Of a stretch of DNA of 64,000 bases, positions 50,164 to 57,660 are shown piece after piece. The notes beneath the pieces were generated by a model, which was not told where the DNA came from, made no database searches, and worked only from the letters and a program-made list of their open reading frames with translations. The first letter of the stretch is position 1. Every line of letters begins with the position of its first letter. This DNA is from WTJH01 sp049889695 (GTDB lineage Bacteria > Bacteroidota > Bacteroidia > Flavobacteriales > Flavobacteriaceae): contig JBMHCX010000009.1 of NCBI GenBank assembly GCA_049889695.1, forward strand, positions 226,955 to 290,954. The letters run 5' to 3'. The translations under genes were made by a program, and so were the position numbers.

Positions 50164-51462
50164 CTATTTTTCAAACGAAGCCAATGTCCCTACGATTATA
50201 CTTAAACATTCGTCTAATTGCTCTTTTGTAATGACCAATGGAGGAGCAAAGCGAATAATATTTCCGTGAGTAGGCTTGGCCAAGAGTCCATTGTCTCGCA
50301 GACGCAAACAAATATTCCAAGCCATTTTTCCTGTTGGGGAGTCGTTGATCACAATAGCATTCAAGAGGCCTTTCCCGCGAACCAAGTTCACCAACTCGGA
50401 CTGATCGATATAGGCCTGCAAATGCGCTCTGAAATAATGTCCTAATTCACGTGCATTTTGCATGAGCTTATCGTCTCTGACGATTTCCAATGCCTTTTTT
50501 GCCAAGGTGGCAGCCATCGGATTTCCCCCAAAAGTACTCCCGTGCTGGCCTGGCTGTATGACATCCATAATCGCTCTGTCCGTTAAGACTGCTGACACAG
50601 GATACATACCACCACTCAATGCCTTCCCTAAGATGAGCAAATCGGGTCGAATATAGGTTTCAGGCTGTTGTTCGCAGCTATTCTCACAAGTGCAGTTCCC
50701 GCAAACGGCCAATAGAGAGCCCGTGCGTCCTATCCCCGTTTGTATTTCGTCTGCAATCAGTAACACATTATAACTTTCACAAAGAGCTTTACACCGTGCG
50801 ATGTAGTCTTCATCGGGTGTAAATACACCTGCTTCCCCTTGGATGGGTTCCACTAAAAAGGCGGCTACATGGGGCTCTGTCGACAATACCTGCTCTAAAG
50901 CATCTACATCATTGTAGGGAATGTGAATAAATCCGGGGGTGTGTGGCCCAAAGTTATCATATGATCCCGCATCAGTTGAAAAAGAAATAACCGTGGTCGT
51001 TCGCCCGTGAAAATTGTTTTTACAAACGATGATTTTTGCTTGATCTTTTGGTATTCCTTTTTTAAGATAGCCCCATTTACGACTGATCTTAATAGACGTT
51101 TCCACTCCTTCAGCACCAGTATTCATGGGTAGAAGTGCTTCATAACCAAACAGGCGTGTAGCGAATTCCATATATTCACCAAGCTTGTTGTTATGGAAGG
51201 CCCTTGAAGTTAATGTTAACCTAGCGGCTTGTTCCTGCATGGTTTGAACAAGTTCAGGATGGCAATGTCCCTGATTTACGGCCGAGTAAGCCGATAAAAA
51301 ATCAAAATATTTTTTCCCCTCGGTGTCCCACATATACACTCCTTCCCCTTTTTCCAATACCACTGGAATTGGAGAATAGTCGTGCGCCCCAAAAGTTTTC
51401 TCTAGAGCAATTTGTTCTTCTTGAAGTTTCGGAAGGATTGTTTTGTGTTGCATTTGTAACAT
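50164..51462 (-). CDS. rocD: Ornithine--oxo-acid aminotransferase
   Basis: 432 residues (start may be 51462 or the ATG three codons in). It converts ornithine and 2-oxoglutarate to glutamate semialdehyde and glutamate. The family block GAHDYSPIPVVLEKGEG is near the N-terminus. MNTGAEGVETSIK is the PLP phosphate loop, ADEIQTGIGRTG the Asp, and LILGKALSGG has PLP Lys280. Between them lies an unusual Cys-rich insertion AVCGNCTCENSCEQQPE (Cys254, 257, 259, 263), which I associate with Bacteroidota versions and which looks able to bind a metal. Same strand as the cysteine desulfurase. Confidence 0.93.
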   Translation of the reverse strand: MLQMQHKTILPKLQEEQIALEKTFGAHDYSPIPVVLEKGEGVYMWDTEGKKYFDFLSAYSAVNQGHCHPELVQTMQEQAARLTLTSRAFHNNKLGEYMEFATRLFGYEALLPMNTGAEGVETSIKISRKWGYLKKGIPKDQAKIIVCKNNFHGRTTTVISFSTDAGSYDNFGPHTPGFIHIPYNDVDALEQVLSTEPHVAAFLVEPIQGEAGVFTPDEDYIARCKALCESYNVLLIADEIQTGIGRTGSLLAVCGNCTCENSCEQQPETYIRPDLLILGKALSGGMYPVSAVLTDRAIMDVIQPGQHGSTFGGNPMAATLAKKALEIVRDDKLMQNARELGHYFRAHLQAYIDQSELVNLVRGKGLLNAIVINDSPTGKMAWNICLRLRDNGLLAKPTHGNIIRFAPPLVITKEQLDECLSIIVGTLASFEK

Positions 51463-51555
51463 TTATTAGGGGTTAATGTTATAAAAATACATTTTTAAAC
51501 CTTCAAAAAATAAAAATTAGAAAAGTATTTATCCATAAATGTTGATAAAGCCTAC

Positions 51556-51563
51556 TATTTTTG
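51556..51563 (+). promoter_or_regulatory. -7 element abutting the rlmD start codon
   Basis: TATTTTTG fits TAnnTTTG but ends only 3 nt before the ATG at 51567. Transcription would start at or just after the start codon, giving a leaderless mRNA, or the real promoter lies elsewhere. Confidence 0.4.
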
Positions 51564-51566
51564 GGC

Positions 51567-52973
51567 ATGTCAAAAAAGAAACCTAAGATATTCGACCATC
51601 TACCTATTGTAGATATTGCTGCAAAAGGACAAGCAGTCGGCAAAACGAGCGATGGACAGGTCGTTTTTGTAGAAGGTGCAGTACCTGGAGATGTCGTCGA
51701 AGTGCGGAGCTCACGTAAGCGCAAGGGCGCTTGGCAAGGACAAATTCTTCAATATCATGAATACTCTCCTGATCGAAGAACAGCACAATGTGAACACTTT
51801 GGGGTTTGTGGTGGTTGCAAATGGCAACATTTAGAATACAGTGCTCAGCTCACATACAAAGCCAAAGAAGTGGCGCACAACCTCACCCATATCGGAAAAT
51901 TGGAAGATATTCCTTTCGAGCCCATATTGGCCGCCCCAGAGGAATATGACTATCGAAATAAGATGGAGTTTTCATTTTCCAACCAACGTTGGTTAACGAA
52001 TGATGAGATCGCTCAGGCGGATGAAAAACTAGAAAAAAACGGTCTTGGATTTCACAAACCCCGAATGTGGGACAAAGTCGTCGATATACAAAAATGTCAT
52101 CTACAAGCAGATCCTTCTAATGCGATACGAAATTTTATTCGCACTTATGCACTAGAACACCAACTCACATTTTTTAATCCTAGAGCAAAAGAAGGTTTTC
52201 TCCGAACCCTTATGATTCGGAATACCCTTGCGGGGGAGTTCATGGTTTTAATTCAATTTTATGAAGATTTAAAACAGCAACGAGAAGCACTCCTTCAAAC
52301 GCTACAAGAGGAATTTCCACAAATAATATCGCTGTTGTACTGCATCAACAAAAAAGCAAATGACACTTTGTACGACCAAGAAATCGTTTGTTTTTCGGGA
52401 CGTACATACATCATCGAAAAGATGGAAGAATTGAACTTTAAAATCAATGCCAAATCATTTTTTCAAACTAATACTCAGCAAGCCCTATCGCTCTATCAAC
52501 TCGTGCGTGATTTTGCAGATTTAAAAGCGAGTGATCTGGTTTATGATCTGTATACAGGAACAGGTACCATTGCTCTGTTTTTAGCGAGACATTGTCAGAA
52601 AGTAGTCGGTATAGAGTCGGTACCTGAAGCGATCGAGGCCGCAAAAGACAATGCTTTAACCAACGCTATTCAAAATTGTTTTTTTGAGGTTGGCGACATG
52701 AAAGACTGCTTTAACGATCTATTTGTGGAACGACATGGTCCTGCAGATGTAATTATTACCGACCCGCCAAGGAATGGAATGCATCCGGATGTGGTCCAGC
52801 AGCTGATTCAATCAACCGCGTCGAAAATAGTATATGTCAGCTGTAATTCTGCTACTCAGGCCCGGGATTTATCTTTGATGAAAGATCATTTTAATATCGT
52901 TCGATCACGAGCAGTGGATATGTTCCCCCAGACCCATCATGTAGAAAATATCGTACTTTTAGAGCGTAAATAA
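51567..52973 (+). CDS. rlmD: 23S rRNA (uracil-5-)-methyltransferase RlmD
   Basis: 468 residues from the ATG at 51567 (the in-frame TTG at 51561 lies in a promoter-like box). It methylates U1939 of 23S rRNA. The N-terminal TRAM domain has VVFVEGAVPGDVVEV, followed by the Fe-S cysteines CEHFGVCGGCKWQH (three Cys) with the fourth further on. The SAM-binding domain has DLYTGTGTIALFLA, DPPRNGMHP and the catalytic Cys in IVYVSCNSATQARD. DUF6452 and DUF6048 genes follow at once. Confidence 0.93.
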   Translation: MSKKKPKIFDHLPIVDIAAKGQAVGKTSDGQVVFVEGAVPGDVVEVRSSRKRKGAWQGQILQYHEYSPDRRTAQCEHFGVCGGCKWQHLEYSAQLTYKAKEVAHNLTHIGKLEDIPFEPILAAPEEYDYRNKMEFSFSNQRWLTNDEIAQADEKLEKNGLGFHKPRMWDKVVDIQKCHLQADPSNAIRNFIRTYALEHQLTFFNPRAKEGFLRTLMIRNTLAGEFMVLIQFYEDLKQQREALLQTLQEEFPQIISLLYCINKKANDTLYDQEIVCFSGRTYIIEKMEELNFKINAKSFFQTNTQQALSLYQLVRDFADLKASDLVYDLYTGTGTIALFLARHCQKVVGIESVPEAIEAAKDNALTNAIQNCFFEVGDMKDCFNDLFVERHGPADVIITDPPRNGMHPDVVQQLIQSTASKIVYVSCNSATQARDLSLMKDHFNIVRSRAVDMFPQTHHVENIVLLERK

Positions 52974-52978
52974 TCAAG

Positions 52979-53467
52979 ATGCCTCTCCAAAAATATCAAT
53001 TTCTCAGCTTGCTCATTTTAGCCTTGCTCCTCGGGTGCGAACGCGATGACATTTGTTTGGAAGGGACTCCAGGAACACCGCGAGTAGTAGTTGTTCTGAG
53101 AGATGCACAAAATCGATTAGCAAATAAACCAGCTCCAGGATTGGTCATTACAGGAACACTCACGACTACTAGCTTAACGATCGCAGCTGAAGATTCGCTT
53201 TTACTTCCCTTAAACGCTCAGGATAGTGAAAGTATATTTGAATTCCGGAAGACATTGAGTGCGACCCAAACACTGGCGACTCGTTTGGCCTTTCAATATA
53301 ACCGTTACGATATGTACATCAATAGGGCTTGCGGGTACAAAGCCCAATTCACCCTTAACAATCCAGCCATCCTAGGATCTGACCAGACAGGTTGGATAGA
53401 GTCCTATGAAGTGGTACAAGACACCATTACCGATGAAACACAAACGCATATTTACCTTTATCATTAG
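52979..53467 (+). CDS. DUF6452-like lipoprotein
   Basis: 162 residues, 5 bp after rlmD. Type II signal peptide ending LLLGC (Cys20), followed directly by ERDDICLEGTPGTPRVVVVL, the segment I associate with DUF6452. The rest is beta-rich with a central LPLNAQDSESIFEF and a short C-terminal strand. Glu after the lipidated Cys does not follow the inner-membrane retention rule. It overlaps the DUF6048 gene by 35 bp. Function unknown. Confidence 0.82.
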   Translation: MPLQKYQFLSLLILALLLGCERDDICLEGTPGTPRVVVVLRDAQNRLANKPAPGLVITGTLTTTSLTIAAEDSLLLPLNAQDSESIFEFRKTLSATQTLATRLAFQYNRYDMYINRACGYKAQFTLNNPAILGSDQTGWIESYEVVQDTITDETQTHIYLYH

Positions 53468-54140
53468 TGTATGCTTTAGTGGGGTCATGGTCGCACAAAC
53501 ACCATTGGACAGCCTCCCTGAAGTAGAAAAAAGGAAGTTCCCCTTACGCTTGCGTGTGGGAGCTGACCTCTTTCGACTCATTAAAACCCAAGTAGACCCC
53601 AACTACCGAGGAATAGAACTAGTCGGCGACTTACAAATCACGCAAAAGCTTTATATCGCTGCTGAAATTGGGACTGAAAATCACAGTCTAACAGCCGAAA
53701 ACATCAACTTTACAGCGCGCGGGAATTACATTCGATTAGGGGCTGATTTGGATCTCTATAGAAATTGGAAAGGCATGGAAAACAATATTTTTATTGGGAT
53801 GCGTTTTTCCAACAGCCTGCACCGACAACGAGTAAATCGATATACATTATATAGCACTCACCACTACTGGATAGAGCGCCAAACACGGGACGGTTATGCA
53901 ACTGGGGAAAGAGATGGCTTAAACACGAATTGGCTGGAGTTTCTAGCGGGTATCAAAGTTCAATTATTCCCCAACACTTACGCTTGCTTTAGTTTTCGTA
54001 TGCATAGACTCATGGGGAATACATCTGCTGAAAACTTTGCTAATCTTTGGGTGCCTGGGTTTAATAAAATCACCGACGACAACAGATTTGGGGGCTCTTT
54101 TAACTACACCCTAATCTATCGTTTACCCTTACGTAATTAA
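53433..54140 (+). CDS. DUF6048-like outer-membrane beta protein
   Basis: 235 residues from the ATG at 53433, which overlaps the upstream gene by 35 bp; the signal peptide ends near MVAQ. The mature part has FPLRLRVGADLFRLIK, YRGIELVGDLQITQKLYIAAEIG and amphipathic strands (NYIRLGADLDLYRNW, FIGMRFSNSL). It ends FGGSFNYTLIYRLPLRN, typical of a small outer-membrane barrel, although without a C-terminal Phe. It pairs with the DUF6452 lipoprotein in flavobacterial genomes as far as I know. Function unknown. Confidence 0.8.
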   Translation: MKHKRIFTFIISVCFSGVMVAQTPLDSLPEVEKRKFPLRLRVGADLFRLIKTQVDPNYRGIELVGDLQITQKLYIAAEIGTENHSLTAENINFTARGNYIRLGADLDLYRNWKGMENNIFIGMRFSNSLHRQRVNRYTLYSTHHYWIERQTRDGYATGERDGLNTNWLEFLAGIKVQLFPNTYACFSFRMHRLMGNTSAENFANLWVPGFNKITDDNRFGGSFNYTLIYRLPLRN

Positions 54141-54144
54141 TCAT

Positions 54145-54366
54145 TTATTTCAGCGGCGAAGGCTGTTTCTTCCAAAACAGTTTTAAATAGAGCTGATCCT
54201 CTTTAATCAAGAATTTTGGAGATAAGAAGCTTGCGGCGACGGCCGAGCCCACCGCCAAAGGCACATATGGAAGGGGAATCAGGTAGGCTATTCCGTAACG
54301 GAATCCGAAAAACAATATCCCAAAGGACGTTAGGTTGCCCAATAAAGCTTTAGTTTTAAGATGCAT
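54145..54366 (-). CDS. Small membrane protein, unknown
   Basis: 73 residues from the ATG at 54364-54366. Two hydrophobic stretches, about 10-25 (LTSFGILFFGFRYGIAYL) and 27-48 (PLAVGSAVAASFLSPKF), and a basic C-terminus KLFWKKQPSPLK. The gene overlaps the 3' end of the RlmL-like gene by 11 bp on the same strand, which suggests coupling. No family recognised. It is convergent with the DUF6048 gene and ends 4 bp away. Confidence 0.6.
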   Translation of the reverse strand: MHLKTKALLGNLTSFGILFFGFRYGIAYLIPLPYVPLAVGSAVAASFLSPKFLIKEDQLYLKLFWKKQPSPLK

Positions 54367-55525
54367 TAGAATTGGATTTAGCTGCTTTTTTGCTGCCTTC
54401 ATAAATCGGAAAATAGGCCAAACGAGCTTCTAATTTTCCGTTGTAGAGTTTGATTCTTCGTTGAGGACGTAATCCAAAGGATTTCAGTGCATCTCTGTTG
54501 GAACTTAAAATCCATGCATTCGTATTGGAATATTTTTGTTTTAAAGTATCCCCAAAGTTTTTGTAGAGGGCTTCCATATCGCCCGTGAGGCGTTCCCCAT
54601 AAGGAGGGTTACAGACCAGGTGCAAAGGACCATCTACTGATTTAGATGAATGAAAGAAATTCGATCGATCGACTTCTACAAACTCTTCCAGATGAGCGTT
54701 TTTAACATTATCCTGGGTCTTATAGACTGCTGAAGGAGCTTTGTCCATCGCAAGAATCCTGAATGCTGGCGTTTTTGTTCGCTCGAGCTGAGCGTCGAAT
54801 ATTTTTGAAAATAGGGATGCGTCCCAATCCGGCCATTTTTCAAAAGCAAACTCTGATCGATTGATGTTTGCCGGAATATTTGCGGCGATCATCGCAGCTT
54901 CAATCGCTAGGGTACCACTCCCACACATGGGATCTAAGAAGTGCGACTGCCCCTCCCAGCCAGACAAGAGTAATACGCCTGCTGCTAAAACTTCATTGAG
55001 CGGAGCTATGTTGGTCGCTGACCGATAGCCTCTTTTGTGTAGAGATGCGCCGGAGCTATCTAAGGCTAAGCTCATCCGATCTTCATGAATATGGATGTGA
55101 AATTTAAAATCTGGATGTTGAAGGTCTACATTAGGTCGCTTCCCTGTTCGCTTGCGAAAACGATCCACTACAGCATCTTTCGCCCGTTGAGACATGTATA
55201 GGCTATGCCGGAAACGGTCCCCTAATACCACAACATCAAAAGCAAAGCTCTGATCGACATTCAGATAATTTTCCCAAGGGAAGTGAAATAAATGATCGTA
55301 GTATTCATTTTCATTTTGAACCCTGTGAAAATGGATGGGTTTTAAAATTTTAAGCGCAGTGCGCAGGCAAAGGTTGGCTTTATACATAAAACCTATATCC
55401 CCCTTAAATCGCACAAGTCGCGTCCCAGTTTTAACCTCTTGAGCACCCAATGCTTTGAGTTCATCTGCTAAAAGTGCTTCCATTCCAAAGAATGTTTTCG
55501 CCAGCATTTCAAAATTGTGCCCCAT
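54356..55525 (-). CDS. THUMP-domain rRNA N2-guanine methyltransferase (RlmL-like)
   Basis: 389 residues. The N-terminus NFEMLAKTFFGMEALLADELKALG is the typical entry, followed by the THUMP RNA-binding domain. The methyltransferase part has HKRGYRSATNIAPLNEVLAAGVL, DPMCGSGTLAIEAAMIA (SAM loop) and VCNPPYGERL, the NPPY motif of N2-guanine enzymes. This length corresponds to RlmL alone, without the RlmK part found in E. coli RlmKL. It probably modifies G2445 of 23S rRNA. It is divergent from the ZIP transporter; the shared 64-bp spacer holds an inverted repeat with two -7 boxes. Confidence 0.92.
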   Translation of the reverse strand: MGHNFEMLAKTFFGMEALLADELKALGAQEVKTGTRLVRFKGDIGFMYKANLCLRTALKILKPIHFHRVQNENEYYDHLFHFPWENYLNVDQSFAFDVVVLGDRFRHSLYMSQRAKDAVVDRFRKRTGKRPNVDLQHPDFKFHIHIHEDRMSLALDSSGASLHKRGYRSATNIAPLNEVLAAGVLLLSGWEGQSHFLDPMCGSGTLAIEAAMIAANIPANINRSEFAFEKWPDWDASLFSKIFDAQLERTKTPAFRILAMDKAPSAVYKTQDNVKNAHLEEFVEVDRSNFFHSSKSVDGPLHLVCNPPYGERLTGDMEALYKNFGDTLKQKYSNTNAWILSSNRDALKSFGLRPQRRIKLYNGKLEARLAYFPIYEGSKKAAKSNSNAS

Positions 55526-55538
55526 AGTTAAAATTAAC

Positions 55539-55563
55539 CGTCAAAATTACACTAATTTTGACG
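55539..55563. promoter_or_regulatory. Inverted repeat forming two divergent -7 elements
   Basis: CGTCAAAATTA (55539-55549) and TAATTTTGACG (55553-55563) are perfect 11-bp arms with a CAC spacer. Each arm contains TAATTTTG, a -7 match, on the strand that faces its gene: minus toward the methyltransferase (start 55525), plus toward the ZIP transporter (start 55590). Confidence 0.6.
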
Positions 55564-55589
55564 CTTGCCGACTAACCCAACCGTCAAAT

Positions 55590-56258
55590 ATGTGGCTCAA
55601 TCTTCTCTTCCCGTTATTTGGTGCTCTCGCAGGCATACTTTTGGGATGGGTTTTGGCCCTGAGGAACTATAAATTTTTAAAAATCCTACTGACCTTCTCG
55701 GGAGCCTTTTTACTAGGGATTGCCATCACACATCTGCTACCTGCCGCCTATGCGGAAAACCCTGAGTCGACTGCCTATTGGGTATTGGGAGGATTGGTGC
55801 TCCAATTGGTCTTAGAATCTTGGACCAAAGGAGCAGAGCATGGTCATCGGCACCATGAAATGAATTCCTTCCCCGTTTTGTTATGGCTTGGGCTTTGCTT
55901 GCACGCTCTTCTCGAAGGACTCCCGCTGCACTTTTATCCGGAACTAAAATGGGGGATGTTAATCCATAAAATCCCTGTTAGCTTAGTTCTTTATCTGTTG
56001 TTATTCCAGGAAGGCTCCTCTAGGACAGCACATGTCTTACTCTTGGGCATTTTTGCATTGATGACACCCATAGGGGGCCTACTTCCGACATTATTGACCC
56101 CTTTGCAAGTATATGCACCTGAGATGACCGCTTTAGTAACAGGGGTTCTTTTACACATCTCTACCACCATTATTTTCGAGAGTAACAGCAACCATAAACT
56201 GCAGTTCCAGAAGCTTTTGGGCTTGCTTTTGGGCTTTTTGATAGCACTTATCATCTGA
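55590..56258 (+). CDS. ZIP-family metal transporter
   Basis: 222 residues from the ATG at 55590. Eight hydrophobic segments; ITHLLPAAYAEN and the His-rich loop EHGHRHHEMN (between helices 3 and 4) are typical of ZIP carriers, as is LCLHALLEGLP (helix 4 metal site, HxxxEG) and IHKIPVSLVL (helix 5 HK.P). ZIP proteins move zinc, iron or manganese into the cytoplasm; the metal here is not determined. The promoter inverted repeat might be the site of a Fur/Zur-type regulator, but it is not a close match I can name. Confidence 0.93.
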   Translation: MWLNLLFPLFGALAGILLGWVLALRNYKFLKILLTFSGAFLLGIAITHLLPAAYAENPESTAYWVLGGLVLQLVLESWTKGAEHGHRHHEMNSFPVLLWLGLCLHALLEGLPLHFYPELKWGMLIHKIPVSLVLYLLLFQEGSSRTAHVLLLGIFALMTPIGGLLPTLLTPLQVYAPEMTALVTGVLLHISTTIIFESNSNHKLQFQKLLGLLLGFLIALII

Positions 56259-56737
56259 AAATTTACCGTTTATAACGTTGTTTCAACCGTTCACAACATT
56301 ATCTGTGGGCCTTGCTACTTTAGGGGGAAAACATCCGAAAAATTGTATCACCTTAGCAATGTAAAACAACAAGAAATGACCTTCACAAACTTCAGACATC
56401 TCGATTTTTTTAAAGCGAATATCACCAAAGCTGTGTTGCGATTTTCGGAAGGTTTACAACAAGTTTTTCATGTTTTAATTGATTTTAAAGAGGGGTGCCT
56501 ACCATTTCCATCTTCAGTTCTGACAGAACACCCTAATAATTCATTCCCCTCCAATTTGGTTGCGCCCCCTCTTTATGCTAAAAAAAGACAACTAATACAC
56601 CTCTATATAACTTAACCATCTTATTTGTTTTTCATTGATTAGTTTTTTGTTTTTGTTTGGAAGTCCCTGCCCGCCCCGGCAGGGACTTTTTTTTTAACCC
56701 TTAAGAAGAATCTCTTCTAAAAGGATTATTTTTAGAC
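56259..56737 (+). other. 479-bp gene-poor region with internal stem and strong terminator
   Basis: No recognisable gene. The only long frame, at 56343-56615, has no family-like sequence and begins with TTG. AAAGAGGGG (56487-56495) can pair with CCCCTCTTT (56566-56574), enclosing about 70 nt. The region ends in the terminator at 56661-56695. It could be an untranslated tail of the ZIP transcript, a small RNA gene or a decayed gene. A weak TACTTTAG -7-like box lies near 56309. Confidence 0.5.
56661..56695 (+). terminator. Very strong intrinsic terminator
   Basis: AAGTCCCTGCC (56661-56671), loop CGCCCC, GGCAGGGACTT (56678-56688), then T to 56695. An 11-bp perfect GC-rich stem with a U-tract, over 400 bp beyond the nearest upstream gene. 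Confidence 0.93.
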
Positions 56738-57655
56738 ATGCGAAAAATATTGCTCTTCACCCTTATCCTAGTTTCAATGATAGCTCCTGCCCAGCAAGTC
56801 TCTCACGGTCAGCTAAAAAGCTTCCCTAAGTTTTCATCTGAACACATAGGCGAAAGAACCATTGCCGTTTGGCTTCCTGAGAATTACACTTCAGAACAGT
56901 CCTACCCTACCCTTTACATGCACGATGGCCAGATGCTTTTTGATGCTAAAACCACTTGGAATGGACAAGAATGGGGCATCGATGAAGTCGCACATCGGCT
57001 AATTCAGCAGGGGGATGTTCCCCCTTTTATTGTGGTGGGAATTTGGAACGCAGGACCGTTACGTCATTCGGAATATTTCCCACAAAAGCCTTTTGAGCTA
57101 TTAAAAGAGAGCGCCCGTGATTCTATCCTTGAATACAGTAAAAGAGGAAAGGAGGCTTTGTTTAAAAAACCGATCCAGTCCGATGCCTATCTGAAATTTT
57201 TAACCCAAGAACTTAAACCTTTTATCGATAAAAATTTCGCGACCCGACCAGGACCCGAAAACACTTTCTTGATGGGGTCCAGCATGGGGGGCTTAATTTC
57301 TTGGTATGCCCTTTGCGAATATCCCGATATTTTCGGGGGTGCTGCCTGCATGTCTACTCACTGGCCTGGAGGCTTTGTCTATGAAGACAATCCTATACCC
57401 GATAGCTTCATCGATTATTTAGACAAGAACCTACCTCCACCTGCCAAGCATCGTCTCTATTTCGATTTAGGGGATGCCACGCTAGATGCTAACTACCCTC
57501 CTTTACAGCAAAAAGTAGATCTACTGATGACTAAAAAAGGCTATAGTTCTACCCTTTGGACGACTCGGTTTTTCCCTGGAGAAAACCACTCTGAGGAGGC
57601 ATGGAACAAACGCCTACATGAACCTCTCATTTTTCTATTCAACCCAAAGAAGTAA
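56738..57655 (+). CDS. Secreted alpha/beta-hydrolase esterase (EstD1/enterochelin esterase-like)
   Basis: 305 residues with a signal peptide ending at MIAPAQQ. The nucleophile elbow is FLMGSSMGGLISWYAL (GxSxG, Ser in the second half). The N-terminal block LYMHDGQMLFDAKTTW is typical of this fold, and ENHSEEAWNKRL near the C-terminus carries the catalytic His. It belongs to the group with enterochelin esterase and S-formylglutathione-like esterases. The substrate is unknown; siderophore or acylated carbohydrate esters are possible. It starts 42 bp after the strong terminator, so it has its own transcript, likely shared with the DUF5916 gene. Confidence 0.9.
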   Translation: MRKILLFTLILVSMIAPAQQVSHGQLKSFPKFSSEHIGERTIAVWLPENYTSEQSYPTLYMHDGQMLFDAKTTWNGQEWGIDEVAHRLIQQGDVPPFIVVGIWNAGPLRHSEYFPQKPFELLKESARDSILEYSKRGKEALFKKPIQSDAYLKFLTQELKPFIDKNFATRPGPENTFLMGSSMGGLISWYALCEYPDIFGGAACMSTHWPGGFVYEDNPIPDSFIDYLDKNLPPPAKHRLYFDLGDATLDANYPPLQQKVDLLMTKKGYSSTLWTTRFFPGENHSEEAWNKRLHEPLIFLFNPKK

Positions 57656-57660
57656 TCTGC

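Noticed and set aside
56343..56615. 90-codon plus-strand frame after the ZIP gene
   Set aside because: TTG start, no recognised motif and irregular composition; kept only as part of the non-coding region description.
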